Source: Desulfobacteraceae bacterium (GTDB lineage: Bacteria > Desulfobacterota > Desulfobacteria > Desulfobacterales > Desulfosarcinaceae). Taken from it: 64,000 nucleotides of DNA. The stretch is from the NCBI GenBank assembly GCA_013003715.1, contig JABDIN010000046.1, positions 1-64,000 on the forward strand, read 5' to 3'. A program made the translations under genes and the position numbers. This document shows, piece after piece, positions 1 to 8,751 of this stretch; positions within the stretch are counted from its first letter, which is position 1; each line of letters opens with the position of its first letter. The notes beneath the pieces are model-generated. The model was not told where the DNA came from. It made no database searches and saw nothing but the letters and a program-made list of their open reading frames with translations.

Positions 1-2
1 AA

Positions 3-470
3 GCACTGACTTTTTTTGAAGAGTGGACGTTGTTCATCACGGTGATGGTGGCGCTCATCGCGCTGTTTTTCAACGTGGTGTTACGCTACGGATTCAACTA
101 TTCACTGGCGTGGTCGGAAGAATTGGTCAGGGAAGTTATCATTTACACTACCTTCATCGGATGCTGCTCAGCCGTGAAAAACAGAACCATGATAAAAATT
201 GATGCGTCTGTTCAATTGATTCCAAAGCTTAAGATTCCACTTACTTTTTTCAGTAATATCGTCACCATCATTTTTTCCGTGATGATGATGGTCTATGGTT
301 GGAGAATTGCCGCCTTACAGGCACAAACCTTTCAGAAAACCATTATCCTTCAAATTCCTCTGGTATATTTATATTCGATACTGCCATTGATGGGCGTATT
401 GATGTTTATCCGCGTATTGCAAGTTATGTATGAAGACTTTGCAGAGAATAAAAGAACCGCTGCGAACTGA
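3..470 (+). CDS. dctQ: TRAP transporter small permease, DctQ-like (5' end cut by window)
   Basis: The small membrane subunit of a tripartite ATP-independent periplasmic (TRAP) transporter, which works with DctM and a periplasmic binding protein to import carboxylates using an ion gradient. The reading frame is open from base 3 upstream of the first possible start (TTG at 30). The residues before it (EEWT) match the usual DctQ N-terminus, so the gene begins outside the window. Visible are four hydrophobic segments and the DctQ signature region 'VVLRYGFN...AWSEELVR' near the start of the protein. It lies 38 bp before dctM and ends in a TGA at 468-470. The substrate-binding DctP gene is not in the window and is presumably upstream. 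Confidence 0.9.
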   Translation, partial: ALTFFEEWTLFITVMVALIALFFNVVLRYGFNYSLAWSEELVREVIIYTTFIGCCSAVKNRTMIKIDASVQLIPKLKIPLTFFSNIVTIIFSVMMMVYGWRIAALQAQTFQKTIILQIPLVYLYSILPLMGVLMFIRVLQVMYEDFAENKRTAAN

Positions 471-508
471 GTTGATGACATACGGAATTAAAAAAGGAGA
501 TCTGCAAT

Positions 509-1801
509 ATGCAATCTAGTGATCTTATTATCATGGCCATCCTGCTGGGCTGTATGGCCACATATATACCGGTATTCATGTGTTTGTTTTTTACATCCGT
601 CCTGGGTTTCGTGTTTTTTACGGACCTTCCGGTGTTGCTGCTGGCCCAGTCGATTTTTCGCAGCATGGATAATTTTGCTCTGGTGGTGGTTTTGTTCTTC
701 ATACTCTGCGGCAACATCATGACAGCCGGATCCATCGTGGAAAAATTGATTAAAGTCGCCAACGTTCTCGTGAGTTGGCTGCCCGGTGGCCTTGGAATGG
801 CCGGTGTTCTTGCCTGCGGGCTGTTCGGGGCCATTTCCGGATCCACGGTGGCCACCGTGGTCGCTCTGGGCGGTTTCATGATTCCAGCACTTCTTGAAAA
901 TGGATACCCGAAAAAATATACCATGGGATTGATGACAACTTCACCGAATCTGGGGGTCATCATACCACCGAGTATCGGCATGATCCTCTACTCAATGATC
1001 AGTAATGTGTCGTTGGAGGGACTTTTTTTGACCGGATTTGTGCCCGGTGTTTTGATCATGTTTGGTGTGTGCCTTTATTCGTACCTCTATTTCCGCAAAA
1101 AGAAAGAAATTACGAGAATGCCGGTTCCGACATTCAGAGAGACCATCGCCGTATTGAAAGAGGGTTTCTGGTCCCTGATGCTGCCTGTCATCATTTTTGG
1201 CGGTATTTTCTCCGGTGCATTCACGGCCAATGAAGCTGCCGTGGTTGCCTGCGTATATGCGTTTTTCGTTGAACTGGTAATCCATAAATCCATCAAATTC
1301 AGTCAGGTCAAGCAAATTACCGTTTCATCAGCGGTTACCTCGGCAACACTGCTGATCATTGTGGCCGGTGCGACCTGCTTTGGCCGTCTTCTGACCCTTG
1401 AGAGTATTCCCGGACGAATCACCGAAACCGTGTTATCGGCAATATCCTCTCCAGTTATATTCCTGCTGGCCATGAACATAATGCTATTGATAGTGGGTAT
1501 GTTCATGGATATTATTTCCGCAACGATGATACTCGGACCGGTTTTTTTACCCATGCTGGATGCATTCAATGTGAACTGGATGCATTTCGGTTTGATCATG
1601 ACGGTGAATTTGGCCATCGGATATTGTACACCACCCATGGGGGTTAGCCTCTATATTACAGGGGCCATTGCCAACAAAGATCTGATTTACGTGTCTAAGG
1701 CGGTGTTGCCTTTTTTGGCCATTCAAATGGCAGTATTACTTTTGATGACTTATTTCCCCAGTATTGTACTTTGGTTACCTAAAATGATGGGTTTTGTATA
1801 G
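509..1801 (+). CDS. dctM: TRAP transporter large permease, DctM
   Basis: The large (12-TM type) subunit that forms the transport channel of a TRAP carboxylate importer in the inner membrane. The 430-residue length is normal for DctM. The protein is hydrophobic throughout and shows the family motifs 'GLFGAISGSTVATVVALGG' (about residues 110-130), 'SPNLGVIIPPSIGMILYS' (about 148-165) and the C-terminal 'GYCTPPMGVSLYITGAI'. The ATG at 509 is preceded by AAAAAGGAGA at a good distance. It is co-transcribed with dctQ and followed by a strong terminator. The substrate cannot be read from sequence. The neighbouring glutaryl-CoA genes make a dicarboxylate such as glutarate a reasonable inference only. 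Confidence 0.93.
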   Translation: MQSSDLIIMAILLGCMATYIPVFMCLFFTSVLGFVFFTDLPVLLLAQSIFRSMDNFALVVVLFFILCGNIMTAGSIVEKLIKVANVLVSWLPGGLGMAGVLACGLFGAISGSTVATVVALGGFMIPALLENGYPKKYTMGLMTTSPNLGVIIPPSIGMILYSMISNVSLEGLFLTGFVPGVLIMFGVCLYSYLYFRKKKEITRMPVPTFRETIAVLKEGFWSLMLPVIIFGGIFSGAFTANEAAVVACVYAFFVELVIHKSIKFSQVKQITVSSAVTSATLLIIVAGATCFGRLLTLESIPGRITETVLSAISSPVIFLLAMNIMLLIVGMFMDIISATMILGPVFLPMLDAFNVNWMHFGLIMTVNLAIGYCTPPMGVSLYITGAIANKDLIYVSKAVLPFLAIQMAVLLLMTYFPSIVLWLPKMMGFV

Positions 1802-1870
1802 CTCATTTCATATAATCGTTTTCGTCAATATAATCCGACAATAAGTTTGATATGCCAGTCGGCAAGGTAA

Positions 1871-1909
1871 AACAGGCAAGGTCCCTTGACAAGACCTTGC
1901 CTGTTTTTT
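1871..1909 (+). terminator. Rho-independent terminator after dctQM
   Basis: A perfect 12-bp stem, AACAGGCAAGGT (1871-1882) pairing with ACCTTGCCTGTT (1894-1905), has an 11-nt loop and runs into TTTTTT. It closes the TRAP operon. On the minus strand the same hairpin is followed by TTTT, so it probably also serves the convergent iclR-type gene, which ends 10 bp away. Confidence 0.92.
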
Positions 1910-1918
1910 CCACACTGC

Positions 1919-2725
1919 TTATATCACTTCCGGGTATCCATTGGGCGAGGCGGACGCCTGGCGGCCCATCATCTCTGAACAGGTATTGACAATCCGCAAT
2001 GTCTCCTTCAGGCAGACCTCACGGTGTGCTTGTTCCCTGTAGCGGATTTCAGGTATGGCCAGGCTGATTGCGCCCAGTTGGATTCCCTCATGATTGATCA
2101 CCGGCGCGCTTATGGCTCCAAGTCCGGGGTTGTGTTCTCCCAGGCTGGTGGCATATCCATTGGTCTTGATCTCCTTGAGTTCGAGTTCCAGGGCCTGGGG
2201 ATCGGTGATTGTATGGGGGGTCAGGGCTTTTAAGGTGATCGTATCCAGATAGGATTCGATGAAATCCGATGTCGAAAATGCCAGCAAGCATTTGGACGAC
2301 GCGCCTGCATACAGCGGAGACCGGCTACCGATGGGCATGCTGGCCTTGAGTGTTTGCATGGACTCAATGCTTTCGATACATATCCGTTCCGTCCCGTCCA
2401 CGATGTTGAGATGAACGGTTTCCGCCGTACTTCCGGCCAACTGCTTCATGAAGGGCAGGGCCGTACGCGATATGGGCAGTGAGCTTTGCAACACATGCAA
2501 AAGCGAAAAATAAATATTTCCCAACCGGTATTGTCTTGTATCCATGTCCTGGGCAACAAAACCGTATCGTTTTAAGGTCTGAAGAATGCGCTGTACGGTT
2601 GCCGGACTGAAACCGGTTTTCGCACCCAATTCTCTAACCCCCCAAACCGGTTGGTGGGTTTGAAACGAGAGGATGAGTTTCAACGCCTTTTCGATTGAGT
2701 TGGATTTTCGCCCATTCTGTTTCAT
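1919..2725 (-). CDS. IclR-family transcriptional regulator
   Basis: A ligand-responsive DNA-binding regulator. The N-terminal winged helix-turn-helix spans about residues 5-65 (NSIEKALKLILSF...WGVRELGAKTGFSPATVQRIL). The C-terminal IclR effector domain runs from about 80 to 255 and includes 'SPLYAGASSKCLLAF' and 'GEHNPGLGAISAPV'. I chose the ATG at 2725 (268 aa) because an AAGGTG ribosome site precedes it and the family HTH begins a few residues later. The longer frame upstream would run through the operator region. The gene is divergent from the acyl-CoA dehydrogenase and convergent with dctM, so it is the likely local regulator of the glutaryl-CoA and TRAP genes. One operator-like palindrome overlaps its own start codon, suggesting autoregulation. 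Confidence 0.9.
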   Translation of the reverse strand: MKQNGRKSNSIEKALKLILSFQTHQPVWGVRELGAKTGFSPATVQRILQTLKRYGFVAQDMDTRQYRLGNIYFSLLHVLQSSLPISRTALPFMKQLAGSTAETVHLNIVDGTERICIESIESMQTLKASMPIGSRSPLYAGASSKCLLAFSTSDFIESYLDTITLKALTPHTITDPQALELELKEIKTNGYATSLGEHNPGLGAISAPVINHEGIQLGAISLAIPEIRYREQAHREVCLKETLRIVNTCSEMMGRQASASPNGYPEVI

Positions 2726-2735
2726 AATATAAAAC
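2719..2735. promoter_or_regulatory. Candidate IclR operator overlapping the regulator's start
   Basis: GTTTCATAATATAAAAC is a near-perfect 17-bp palindrome. Its reverse complement equals the site at 2881-2897 in 16 of 17 positions, differing only in the central base. It covers the start codon of the IclR gene (2723-2725). Two matching palindromes flanking a divergent IclR promoter region are what an autoregulated IclR system should show. The assignment to this regulator is inference. Confidence 0.6.
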
Positions 2736-2880
2736 ACCTTGTTCTTATTATTGTTTGTCCATGCCAGAAATCGAGGTTTGATGTCAAGGTTTTTATTTCT
2801 CCGTTGAACCTTGTTAATGAAAGGGCTTGACATAAAATCCGTAATTCTGATATGCAATTTCTGATAATTTATAGAACAAT

Positions 2881-2897
2881 GTTTTATAATATGAAAC
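2881..2897. promoter_or_regulatory. Candidate IclR operator upstream of acyl-CoA dehydrogenase
   Basis: GTTTTATAATATGAAAC is a 17-bp palindrome with a single mismatched pair besides the centre. It lies 63 bp before the acyl-CoA dehydrogenase start and is the twin of the site at 2719-2735. A weaker copy (GTTTTATTAAGAATAAC, 2919-2935, 11 of 17 matches) follows 38 bp downstream. Placement between the divergent genes fits control of the catabolic operon. Confidence 0.65.
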
Positions 2898-2959
2898 AAT
2901 TTTACTTTTCGAACCACTGTTTTATTAAGAATAACGTATTACCATGAGGAGGCAAGTCG

Positions 2960-4123
2960 ATGGATTTTGCATTATCAAAAGAACACGAAATGTTGCGGAA
3001 AGCCGTTCGTGAATTCGCCACCAAAAAAATCGCCCCCAATGCGGATCAATGGGACGAAGATCATTATTTTCCGTATAAGGAGGCCATCAAGCCCATGGGC
3101 GAACTTGGCTTTTTTGGCACCGTGATACCCGAAGAGTATGAAGGTGAGGACATGGGGTGGCTGGCCGCCATGATTGTCACCGAAGAGATCGCAAGGGCAT
3201 CGAGTTCGCTGCGTGTTCAAGTCAATATGCAAGTCCTCGGGTGTGCATTCACCATTTTCAGATACGGTAACGAAACCATTAAGAAAAAATACATTCCAAA
3301 ATTGTGCACTGCCGAGTTCATCGGTGGATTCGGCATAACCGAACCGGATGCCGGGTCGGATGTGATGGCCATGTCAACCGTTGCTGAGGATAAGGGGGAT
3401 CATTGGCTGTTGAGTGGATCTAAAACCTGGATATCCAATGCCGATGTAGCCGATGTTTTGATTTGTTATGCCTATACGGATCAATCCAAGGGTTCCAAGG
3501 GCTTGTCCGCATTCGTTATCGAGCCCCAAAATTTTAATGGTATCAAGACGACCAAGCTGGATAAGATGGGATCTCATTCTTCGCCCACGGGAGAGGTTTT
3601 CCTGGATAACACCAAAGTGCCCAAGGAAAACATTCTTGGCGAACCCGGTGACGGCGCAAAAATCGTTTTCAGTTCTTTGAACCAGACCCGGCTTTCAGCA
3701 GCGGCAGGTGGGGTTGGTCTGGCCCAGGCATGCCTTGATGTGGTGACGAAGTATTGCAACGACCGCAAACAATTTGGTAAGCCCATAGGCCAGTTTCAGA
3801 TGAACCAGGATATGGTGGCGCAGATGGCTACAGAGATTGAAGCCGCCCGGTTATTGGTTTACAAGGCCGCCTGGGGAAAAGACCAGGGGAATTTGAATAA
3901 CGGACTCGATGTGGCAATGGCTAAGTATTTTGCCGGTGAGGCGGTCAACAAATGTTCGAATTATGCCATGAGAATTTTAGGCGCCTATGGATATTCTCCG
4001 GAGTACCCGGTTGCCCGGTATTATCGGGACACACCGACGTATTACATGGTAGAGGGATCGGCGAATATCTGCAAATGGATCATCGCCCTTGATCAACTGG
4101 GTTACCGCAAAGCCAACAGATAG
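2960..4123 (+). CDS. Glutaryl-CoA dehydrogenase, probably non-decarboxylating (acyl-CoA dehydrogenase family)
   Basis: An FAD enzyme oxidising glutaryl-CoA to glutaconyl-CoA. The 387-residue protein has the three acyl-CoA dehydrogenase domains, with 'GFGITEPDAGSD' near 124-135 and the C-terminal catalytic base in 'YYMVEGSANI' (E365). By recalled alignment to human GCDH, the substrate-carboxylate arginine is kept (R85). The two residues of the proton network needed for decarboxylation are changed: Glu87 becomes A78, and Tyr369, just before the catalytic Glu, becomes V364. These are the substitutions described for the Desulfococcus-type non-decarboxylating enzyme. The adjacent gcdA would supply the separate decarboxylation step. 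The start follows GAGGAGG. It is first gene of an operon under a probable IclR operator. A generic short-chain acyl-CoA dehydrogenase is the alternative. Confidence 0.85.
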   Translation: MDFALSKEHEMLRKAVREFATKKIAPNADQWDEDHYFPYKEAIKPMGELGFFGTVIPEEYEGEDMGWLAAMIVTEEIARASSSLRVQVNMQVLGCAFTIFRYGNETIKKKYIPKLCTAEFIGGFGITEPDAGSDVMAMSTVAEDKGDHWLLSGSKTWISNADVADVLICYAYTDQSKGSKGLSAFVIEPQNFNGIKTTKLDKMGSHSSPTGEVFLDNTKVPKENILGEPGDGAKIVFSSLNQTRLSAAAGGVGLAQACLDVVTKYCNDRKQFGKPIGQFQMNQDMVAQMATEIEAARLLVYKAAWGKDQGNLNNGLDVAMAKYFAGEAVNKCSNYAMRILGAYGYSPEYPVARYYRDTPTYYMVEGSANICKWIIALDQLGYRKANR

Positions 4124-4248
4124 TCGCATTTACCCGGTCGCGCGCTGATGTGCCCGGCCGGGTGGATAAATCTACAATTACGGTCCCTGGCGGCAGTATA
4201 TGAGCTGGAATTTGCATACAGGGGTTTTCGAAAAAAGGGGAGGCCATC

Positions 4249-4653
4249 TTGAGTAATGACATCGCCGATCGAACACGAAAAACCGCTGCGTTATACTTCG
4301 ATGGTGTCGAGGATGAAAAACCATTTGAATTGTGGCGTTCTTTTGACAAGGAACTGGGTAAGGAATTATCCCTGTTTATCACCGGGAGAATGTATGCCAG
4401 GGAAAAACTGCCCCATAAAACACGCCAGTTGGTTACCATATCCGCGCTCACCGTTTTATCCAGGCCCGATGAATTGAAGCTCCATGTTAAAGCGGCGCTA
4501 AACGTCGGCTGCAGTGTGGAAGAGATTGTTGAGACGATTTTTCAAACCTTCACCTATGGTGGCATCCCGACGGTCAATACCGCATTGAAGGTAGTTCGGA
4601 CCGTATTGCAGGAAAAAGGGCTCTGGCCGGTGGATAATTCGCGAGAGCAATAG
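4249..4653 (+). CDS. Carboxymuconolactone decarboxylase (CMD)-family protein
   Basis: A 134-residue all-helical CMD/AhpD-like protein. The family core runs from about residue 45 to 120 ('LPHKTRQLVTISALTVLSR', 'KAALNVGCSVEEIVETI', 'TYGGIPTVNTAL'). The AhpD CXXC pair is absent, and the family position usually held by His ('IxHxxxYxG') is Gln here, so neither peroxidase nor decarboxylase activity can be assumed. The start is TTG at 4249, supported by GGGGAGG five bases before it. It lies between the glutaryl-CoA dehydrogenase and gcdA on the same strand, so it is probably an accessory to that pathway, with its exact role unknown. Confidence 0.8.
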   Translation: MSNDIADRTRKTAALYFDGVEDEKPFELWRSFDKELGKELSLFITGRMYAREKLPHKTRQLVTISALTVLSRPDELKLHVKAALNVGCSVEEIVETIFQTFTYGGIPTVNTALKVVRTVLQEKGLWPVDNSREQ

Positions 4654-4747
4654 GTGCGTGAGCCTTAACCCCGTTTGTTGACATTGCTCAAAAACAACGA
4701 TATTCATACGATATTTTTAATTCTAAGTCCGATCAGGAGTGAACACC

Positions 4748-6481
4748 ATGAAGCCTTATTTTGAAAAGATGCAGGATTTCGGCCGTGAACTCACACCCGG
4801 CCAAATCGCCAGCGCGGAAAAAAACGTCGGAGAGATCAAAGCGGTGGAAGCCGAAGTCAAAAAAGCGATTGATAAAGTGAAATCCGCCGGATTCCCTGAA
4901 GAAAAAATCAATGCCCGGGGGCAGATGACAGTTTGGCAACGCCTTCGCTATCTGGTTGACCCCGGATCGTGGTGCCCGCTGCATACCTTGTACAATCCGG
5001 AGGATAATCCTGAGGGGACCAGCAATGTCATCGACGGATTGGGGAAGATTTCCGGTAAATGGGCGGTTATTATCGGTTTTGACAATAAGGTTTTTGCCGG
5101 CGCATGGTTGCCCGGTCAATATGAGAATATCCTCAGGGTAACCAATATGGCCAAGCGCCTGCATGTCCCATTGATCTGGCTGGTGAACTGCAGCGGTGTA
5201 CAATTGACCACACAACATAAATTCTATGGTGATCGTCGCGGTGGCGGGACCACTTTCTTCCGCCACGCCGAGCTGAATCAAATGGGTATTCCGGTTCTGG
5301 CGGGTATATACGGGACAAACCCGGCCGGTGGCGGATATCAGGGTATCAGCCCCACCATATTGTTCGCCCATAAAAACTGCAATATCGCTGTCGGCGGCGG
5401 CGGTATTTTAAGCGGTATGTCACCCAAGGGCTATTTTGACAAGGAAGGCGCGGAACAGCTCATTACCGCGGCCAAACAATTCAAGGCGGAACCACCCGGA
5501 TCGGTTAAAATACACCATGATGCAACCGGATTCTTCAGATATGTGTTTGAAGAAGAAACCCAGGTGCTCGATGCACTGAAAGATTATATGCGAGATATTC
5601 CCGCATATAACCCGAAATATTTCAGGGTGGCGGAACCCAAGAAACCCAAGTTCCCGGCGGATGACCTATATCGGCTGGTACCCTTCAATCAGAAACAGAT
5701 GTATGACTTCGATCAAGTGCTCTCGCGGCTGGTGGATGGTAGTGAACACATGGAATTCCGTCCGGGTTACGGTCCGGAAATCTATACGGGCCTTGTCAAA
5801 ATAGATGGTTTCCTGGCCGGCGTCATCGGCAACCGTCAGGGGTTCCTGGGTGAAGATTATCCGGAATATGCGGATTATCCGGGGATCGGCGGAAAGCTTT
5901 ATCGGCAGGGCCTCATTAAAATGAACGAATTCGTTACCCTCTGCGGGCGGGACCGGGTACCGATTATCTGGTTTCAGGACACCAGCGGTATTGACGTCGG
6001 GGATATAGCCGAGCAAGCCGAGTTGCTGGGGTTGGGCCAGTCGCTGATTTATTCCATACAAAGTACCGATGTTCCGCAAATGCTGGTGGTTTTGCGCAAA
6101 GGTACCGCCGCCGCACATTATGTCATGGGTGGCCCCACCGCCAACAGGCATAATGCATTCACCCTGGGTGTGCCGACTTCTGAAATCTATGTCATGCATG
6201 GGGAGACGGCCGCCGCCGCCAGTTTTTCGCGTCGTCTGGTCAAGGAGCAGGCCGCCGGCAACGACCTGGATCCCGTGATTGAAAAGATGAACAAAATGGT
6301 GCAGGAATATTACGATTACAGCCGACCCATTTACTGCGCCCAACACGGCCTGATTGATGAAGTGGCCAACTTCAGCGATGTCCGGAACTACCTTAAGGCA
6401 TTCGTCGGTTCCATATATCAGAATCCCACATCCATTTGTCCGCAGCACCAGATGCTGTTGCCACGCGTGATCAAGGGGTGA
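4748..6481 (+). CDS. gcdA: Glutaconyl-CoA decarboxylase alpha subunit (carboxyltransferase)
   Basis: The subunit moves the carboxyl group of glutaconyl-CoA onto biotin, giving crotonyl-CoA. In the full complex a membrane beta subunit then releases CO2 and pumps Na+. The 577-residue length matches Acidaminococcus GcdA (587). Both crotonase-like carboxyltransferase halves are present, with 'RRGGGTTFFRHAELNQMG' and 'GIYGTNPAGGGYQGISPT' in the first half and 'GIGGKLYRQGLIKMNEFVTL', 'IWFQDTSGIDVG' and 'LRKGTAAAHYVMGGP' in the second. ATG 4748 is preferred over an in-frame GTG at 4739 because AGGAG (4735-4739) sits eight bases before it. The beta, gamma and delta (biotin carrier) subunits are not in this window. 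A terminator follows. A related acyl-CoA carboxylase subunit is less likely given the neighbours. Confidence 0.9.
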   Translation: MKPYFEKMQDFGRELTPGQIASAEKNVGEIKAVEAEVKKAIDKVKSAGFPEEKINARGQMTVWQRLRYLVDPGSWCPLHTLYNPEDNPEGTSNVIDGLGKISGKWAVIIGFDNKVFAGAWLPGQYENILRVTNMAKRLHVPLIWLVNCSGVQLTTQHKFYGDRRGGGTTFFRHAELNQMGIPVLAGIYGTNPAGGGYQGISPTILFAHKNCNIAVGGGGILSGMSPKGYFDKEGAEQLITAAKQFKAEPPGSVKIHHDATGFFRYVFEEETQVLDALKDYMRDIPAYNPKYFRVAEPKKPKFPADDLYRLVPFNQKQMYDFDQVLSRLVDGSEHMEFRPGYGPEIYTGLVKIDGFLAGVIGNRQGFLGEDYPEYADYPGIGGKLYRQGLIKMNEFVTLCGRDRVPIIWFQDTSGIDVGDIAEQAELLGLGQSLIYSIQSTDVPQMLVVLRKGTAAAHYVMGGPTANRHNAFTLGVPTSEIYVMHGETAAAASFSRRLVKEQAAGNDLDPVIEKMNKMVQEYYDYSRPIYCAQHGLIDEVANFSDVRNYLKAFVGSIYQNPTSICPQHQMLLPRVIKG

Positions 6482-6550
6482 TAACGGCCCGTGGATGGAA
6501 TGGGATGATGGCAAGGCCGCAATGCAAATACCGGCAATAAAAATCCATAC

Positions 6551-6590
6551 AAACCGGTCATGATGGAGGTCATATCATGGCCGGTTTTTT
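6551..6590 (+). terminator. Rho-independent terminator after gcdA
   Basis: A 13-bp stem (AAACCGGTCATGA with TCATGGCCGGTTT, one G-U pair) and an 11-nt loop run directly into TTTTTT at 6585-6590. It lies 70 bp after gcdA and separates the catabolic operon from parE. Confidence 0.88.
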
Positions 6591-6661
6591 AGTGAATCGG
6601 GCCCGGCACGTCCCGGTTTTCCCCCTGGATATCGAGCCGTAACACCTTGGAAAGTCACCTC

Positions 6662-6688
6662 TTGACTTGTATGCCCACAACATATAGT
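6662..6688 (+). promoter_or_regulatory. Possible sigma-70 promoter for parE
   Basis: TTGACT (6662-6667) and TATAGT (6683-6688) are near-consensus -35 and -10 hexamers, but the spacer is only 15 bp. They lie about 140 bp before the parE start in the otherwise empty stretch 6591-6813. Confidence 0.35.
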
Positions 6689-6813
6689 AGTTAAAGGCAG
6701 GTTGCGGATACAAGAAGGCCGTCCTCGGCTCAAATAAAGCGTATTCCCCCTTGCAACCGTCATATGTTGACCTATTCTTAAAAAACATCTTTCAAATCTT
6801 ACGGTTTGGCTGT

Positions 6814-6828
6814 GGAGGTGGCACTATA
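6814..6828 (+). promoter_or_regulatory. parE ribosome binding site followed by an AUA codon
   Basis: GGAGGTG (6814-6820) is a strong Shine-Dalgarno sequence exactly five bases before ATA at 6826-6828. No ATG, GTG or TTG occurs in the parE frame between TTG 6751 and the internal Met of the '[10 protein letters not shown]' motif. The site therefore points to AUA as the start codon. Confidence 0.55.
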
Positions 6829-8751
6829 AAACACAACGCACTATTCAAGAAAAACGGGAAGGGTAAAAACGACTACAATGCCGCATCCCTTGAGATCTTA
6901 AAAGGACTCGATCCGGTTCGACGACGTCCCGGTATGTATACTGACACACAGCGTCCAAATCATCTTGCCCAGGAAGTTATCGACAATGCTGTTGATGAGG
7001 CCATCGCGGGGTATGCAAACCGTGTTGATGTCAAACTTTTCGAAGACGGCTCCCTGGAGGTCTCGGATAATGGGCGCGGTATGCCGACCGACATTCATCC
7101 CGAGGAAGAAATCAGTGGCGTCGAGGTGATTCTGCTCAAGCTTCATGCCGGTGCGAAATTTTCCAATAAGGACTACCATTTTTCCGGCGGCCTGCACGGT
7201 GTAGGGGTATCCGTCGTCAACGCGCTATCATCGCAAGTGGATGTCGAGATCCGAAGAGAGGGCCAAAAGTACCATATTCGATTTGAAGACGGTAAAAAAG
7301 TCAGCGAACTCGACGCCATCGGGACCGTGGGGATTCGGAATACCGGAACCACCATTCGATTTTGGCCCAATCCCGTTTATTTTGATACAACGAAATTTTC
7401 AATTCGAAGACTACACCATATTTTAAGGGCGAAAGCCGTACTCTGCCCAAAACTCTTGGTAACTTTCCATAATGAAATCACCGGAGATTCGGAAGAATGG
7501 TATTTTGAAAACGGACTGAGCGAGTATCTGACCGACGGATTGCAGCAGTATGAGCTTCTCCCGGCGGACCCTTTCATGGGCGAATCCGACGGTGAAGACG
7601 AAGCCGTGCAATGGGCCGTGCTCTGGCTGCCCGAGGGAGGTGAGACGATAACCGAAAGTTATGTCAATTTGATTCCCACTCCGTTGGGGGGTACCCATGT
7701 GAACGGATTTCGCGCGGGATTGCTGGCCTCAATCCGGGAATTCTGCGACTTCCGCAAAATGATTCCCCGAGGCATCAAGCTGTCACCTGAGGATGTTTGG
7801 GAGAATTGTTGCTATGTACTTTCCGCCAAGCTTGCCGACCCCCAATTCTCCGGTCAGACCAAGGAACGCCTTTCATCAAGGCAATGCGCATCGTTTATCT
7901 CCGGCGTGGTGAAAGACCGGTTCAGCCTGTGGTTGAACCACCACACGGACGTCGGTGAGAGAATTGCGGAAATGGCCATTGATAAAGCGCGCCATCGCCT
8001 CAAATCCGGTAAACAAGTAGTTCGAAAAAAGATTACCAGCGGTCCTGCATTGCCTGGTAAACTGGCCGATTGCGTCAGCCAGAATTGTGAGGATGCGGAA
8101 TTGTTCCTGGTTGAAGGTGATTCCGCCGGCGGTTCGGCAAAGCAGGCAAGGGACCGTCAATTTCAGGCGGTATTGCCATTGAGGGGTAAAATATTGAATA
8201 CCTGGGAAGTGGATTCCAGCACCATACTGAATTCGAAGGAGGTTCATGACATTGCCGTTGCCATTGGCGTCGATCCCGGTTCGGACGACCTTTCCGGTCT
8301 CAGATATGGACGCATATGCATCCTGGCCGATGCGGATTCCGATGGCCTTCATATAGCCACATTGATTTGTGCGTTGTTCATGAGACATTTCCGGCCCCTG
8401 GTCCGTCACGGGCATCTATTTGTCGCCATGCCGCCGCTTTTTCGAATCGATATCGGTAAAGACGTCTATTATGCGCTCGACGAATCGGAGAAAAACGCGG
8501 TTCTCAAGCGGATAGAGTCCAAAAAGAAAAAAGGGACCATCAATGTCCAGCGTTTCAAGGGGCTTGGTGAAATGAATCCCATACAACTGCGGGAAACGAC
8601 AATGGCCCCTGACACGCGTCGTCTCGTGCGATTGAATTACAACGATGAGCAAAAAACATTGTCGATTATGGATATGATGCTGGCCAAAAAAAGAGCCGGT
8701 GATCGAAAAAAGTGGTTGGAAGCGGAAGGCGATTTGGCCCAGTCGCAATAA
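6826..8751 (+). CDS. parE: DNA topoisomerase IV subunit B
   Basis: The ATPase subunit of topoisomerase IV, which decatenates chromosomes with ParC. Visible are the GHKL ATPase motifs ('[11 protein letters not shown]', 'VSDNGRGMP', '[15 protein letters not shown]') and the TOPRIM motifs ('[18 protein letters not shown]', '[16 protein letters not shown]'). The '[18 protein letters not shown]' N-terminus is ParE-type rather than GyrB-type. The start is taken as ATA 6826 (641 aa) because it has the only good ribosome site. This gives about 13 residues more than E. coli ParE, while the only upstream alternative in frame is TTG 6751, with no ribosome site. The sequence resembles gammaproteobacterial ParE strikingly along its whole length. 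parC follows after 67 bp. Confidence 0.93.
   Translation: MKHNALFKKNGKGKNDYNAASLEILKGLDPVRRRPGMYTDTQRPNHLAQEVIDNAVDEAIAGYANRVDVKLFEDGSLEVSDNGRGMPTDIHPEEEISGVEVILLKLHAGAKFSNKDYHFSGGLHGVGVSVVNALSSQVDVEIRREGQKYHIRFEDGKKVSELDAIGTVGIRNTGTTIRFWPNPVYFDTTKFSIRRLHHILRAKAVLCPKLLVTFHNEITGDSEEWYFENGLSEYLTDGLQQYELLPADPFMGESDGEDEAVQWAVLWLPEGGETITESYVNLIPTPLGGTHVNGFRAGLLASIREFCDFRKMIPRGIKLSPEDVWENCCYVLSAKLADPQFSGQTKERLSSRQCASFISGVVKDRFSLWLNHHTDVGERIAEMAIDKARHRLKSGKQVVRKKITSGPALPGKLADCVSQNCEDAELFLVEGDSAGGSAKQARDRQFQAVLPLRGKILNTWEVDSSTILNSKEVHDIAVAIGVDPGSDDLSGLRYGRICILADADSDGLHIATLICALFMRHFRPLVRHGHLFVAMPPLFRIDIGKDVYYALDESEKNAVLKRIESKKKKGTINVQRFKGLGEMNPIQLRETTMAPDTRRLVRLNYNDEQKTLSIMDMMLAKKRAGDRKKWLEAEGDLAQSQ

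Noticed and set aside
2726-2917. 64-codon N-terminal extension of the IclR regulator
   Set aside because: It runs across the divergent promoter and an operator-like palindrome, and the family N-terminus and ribosome site fit ATG 2725.
4739-4747. GTG start for gcdA three codons before the chosen ATG
   Set aside because: AGGAG overlaps the GTG itself, while it sits eight bases before ATG 4748.
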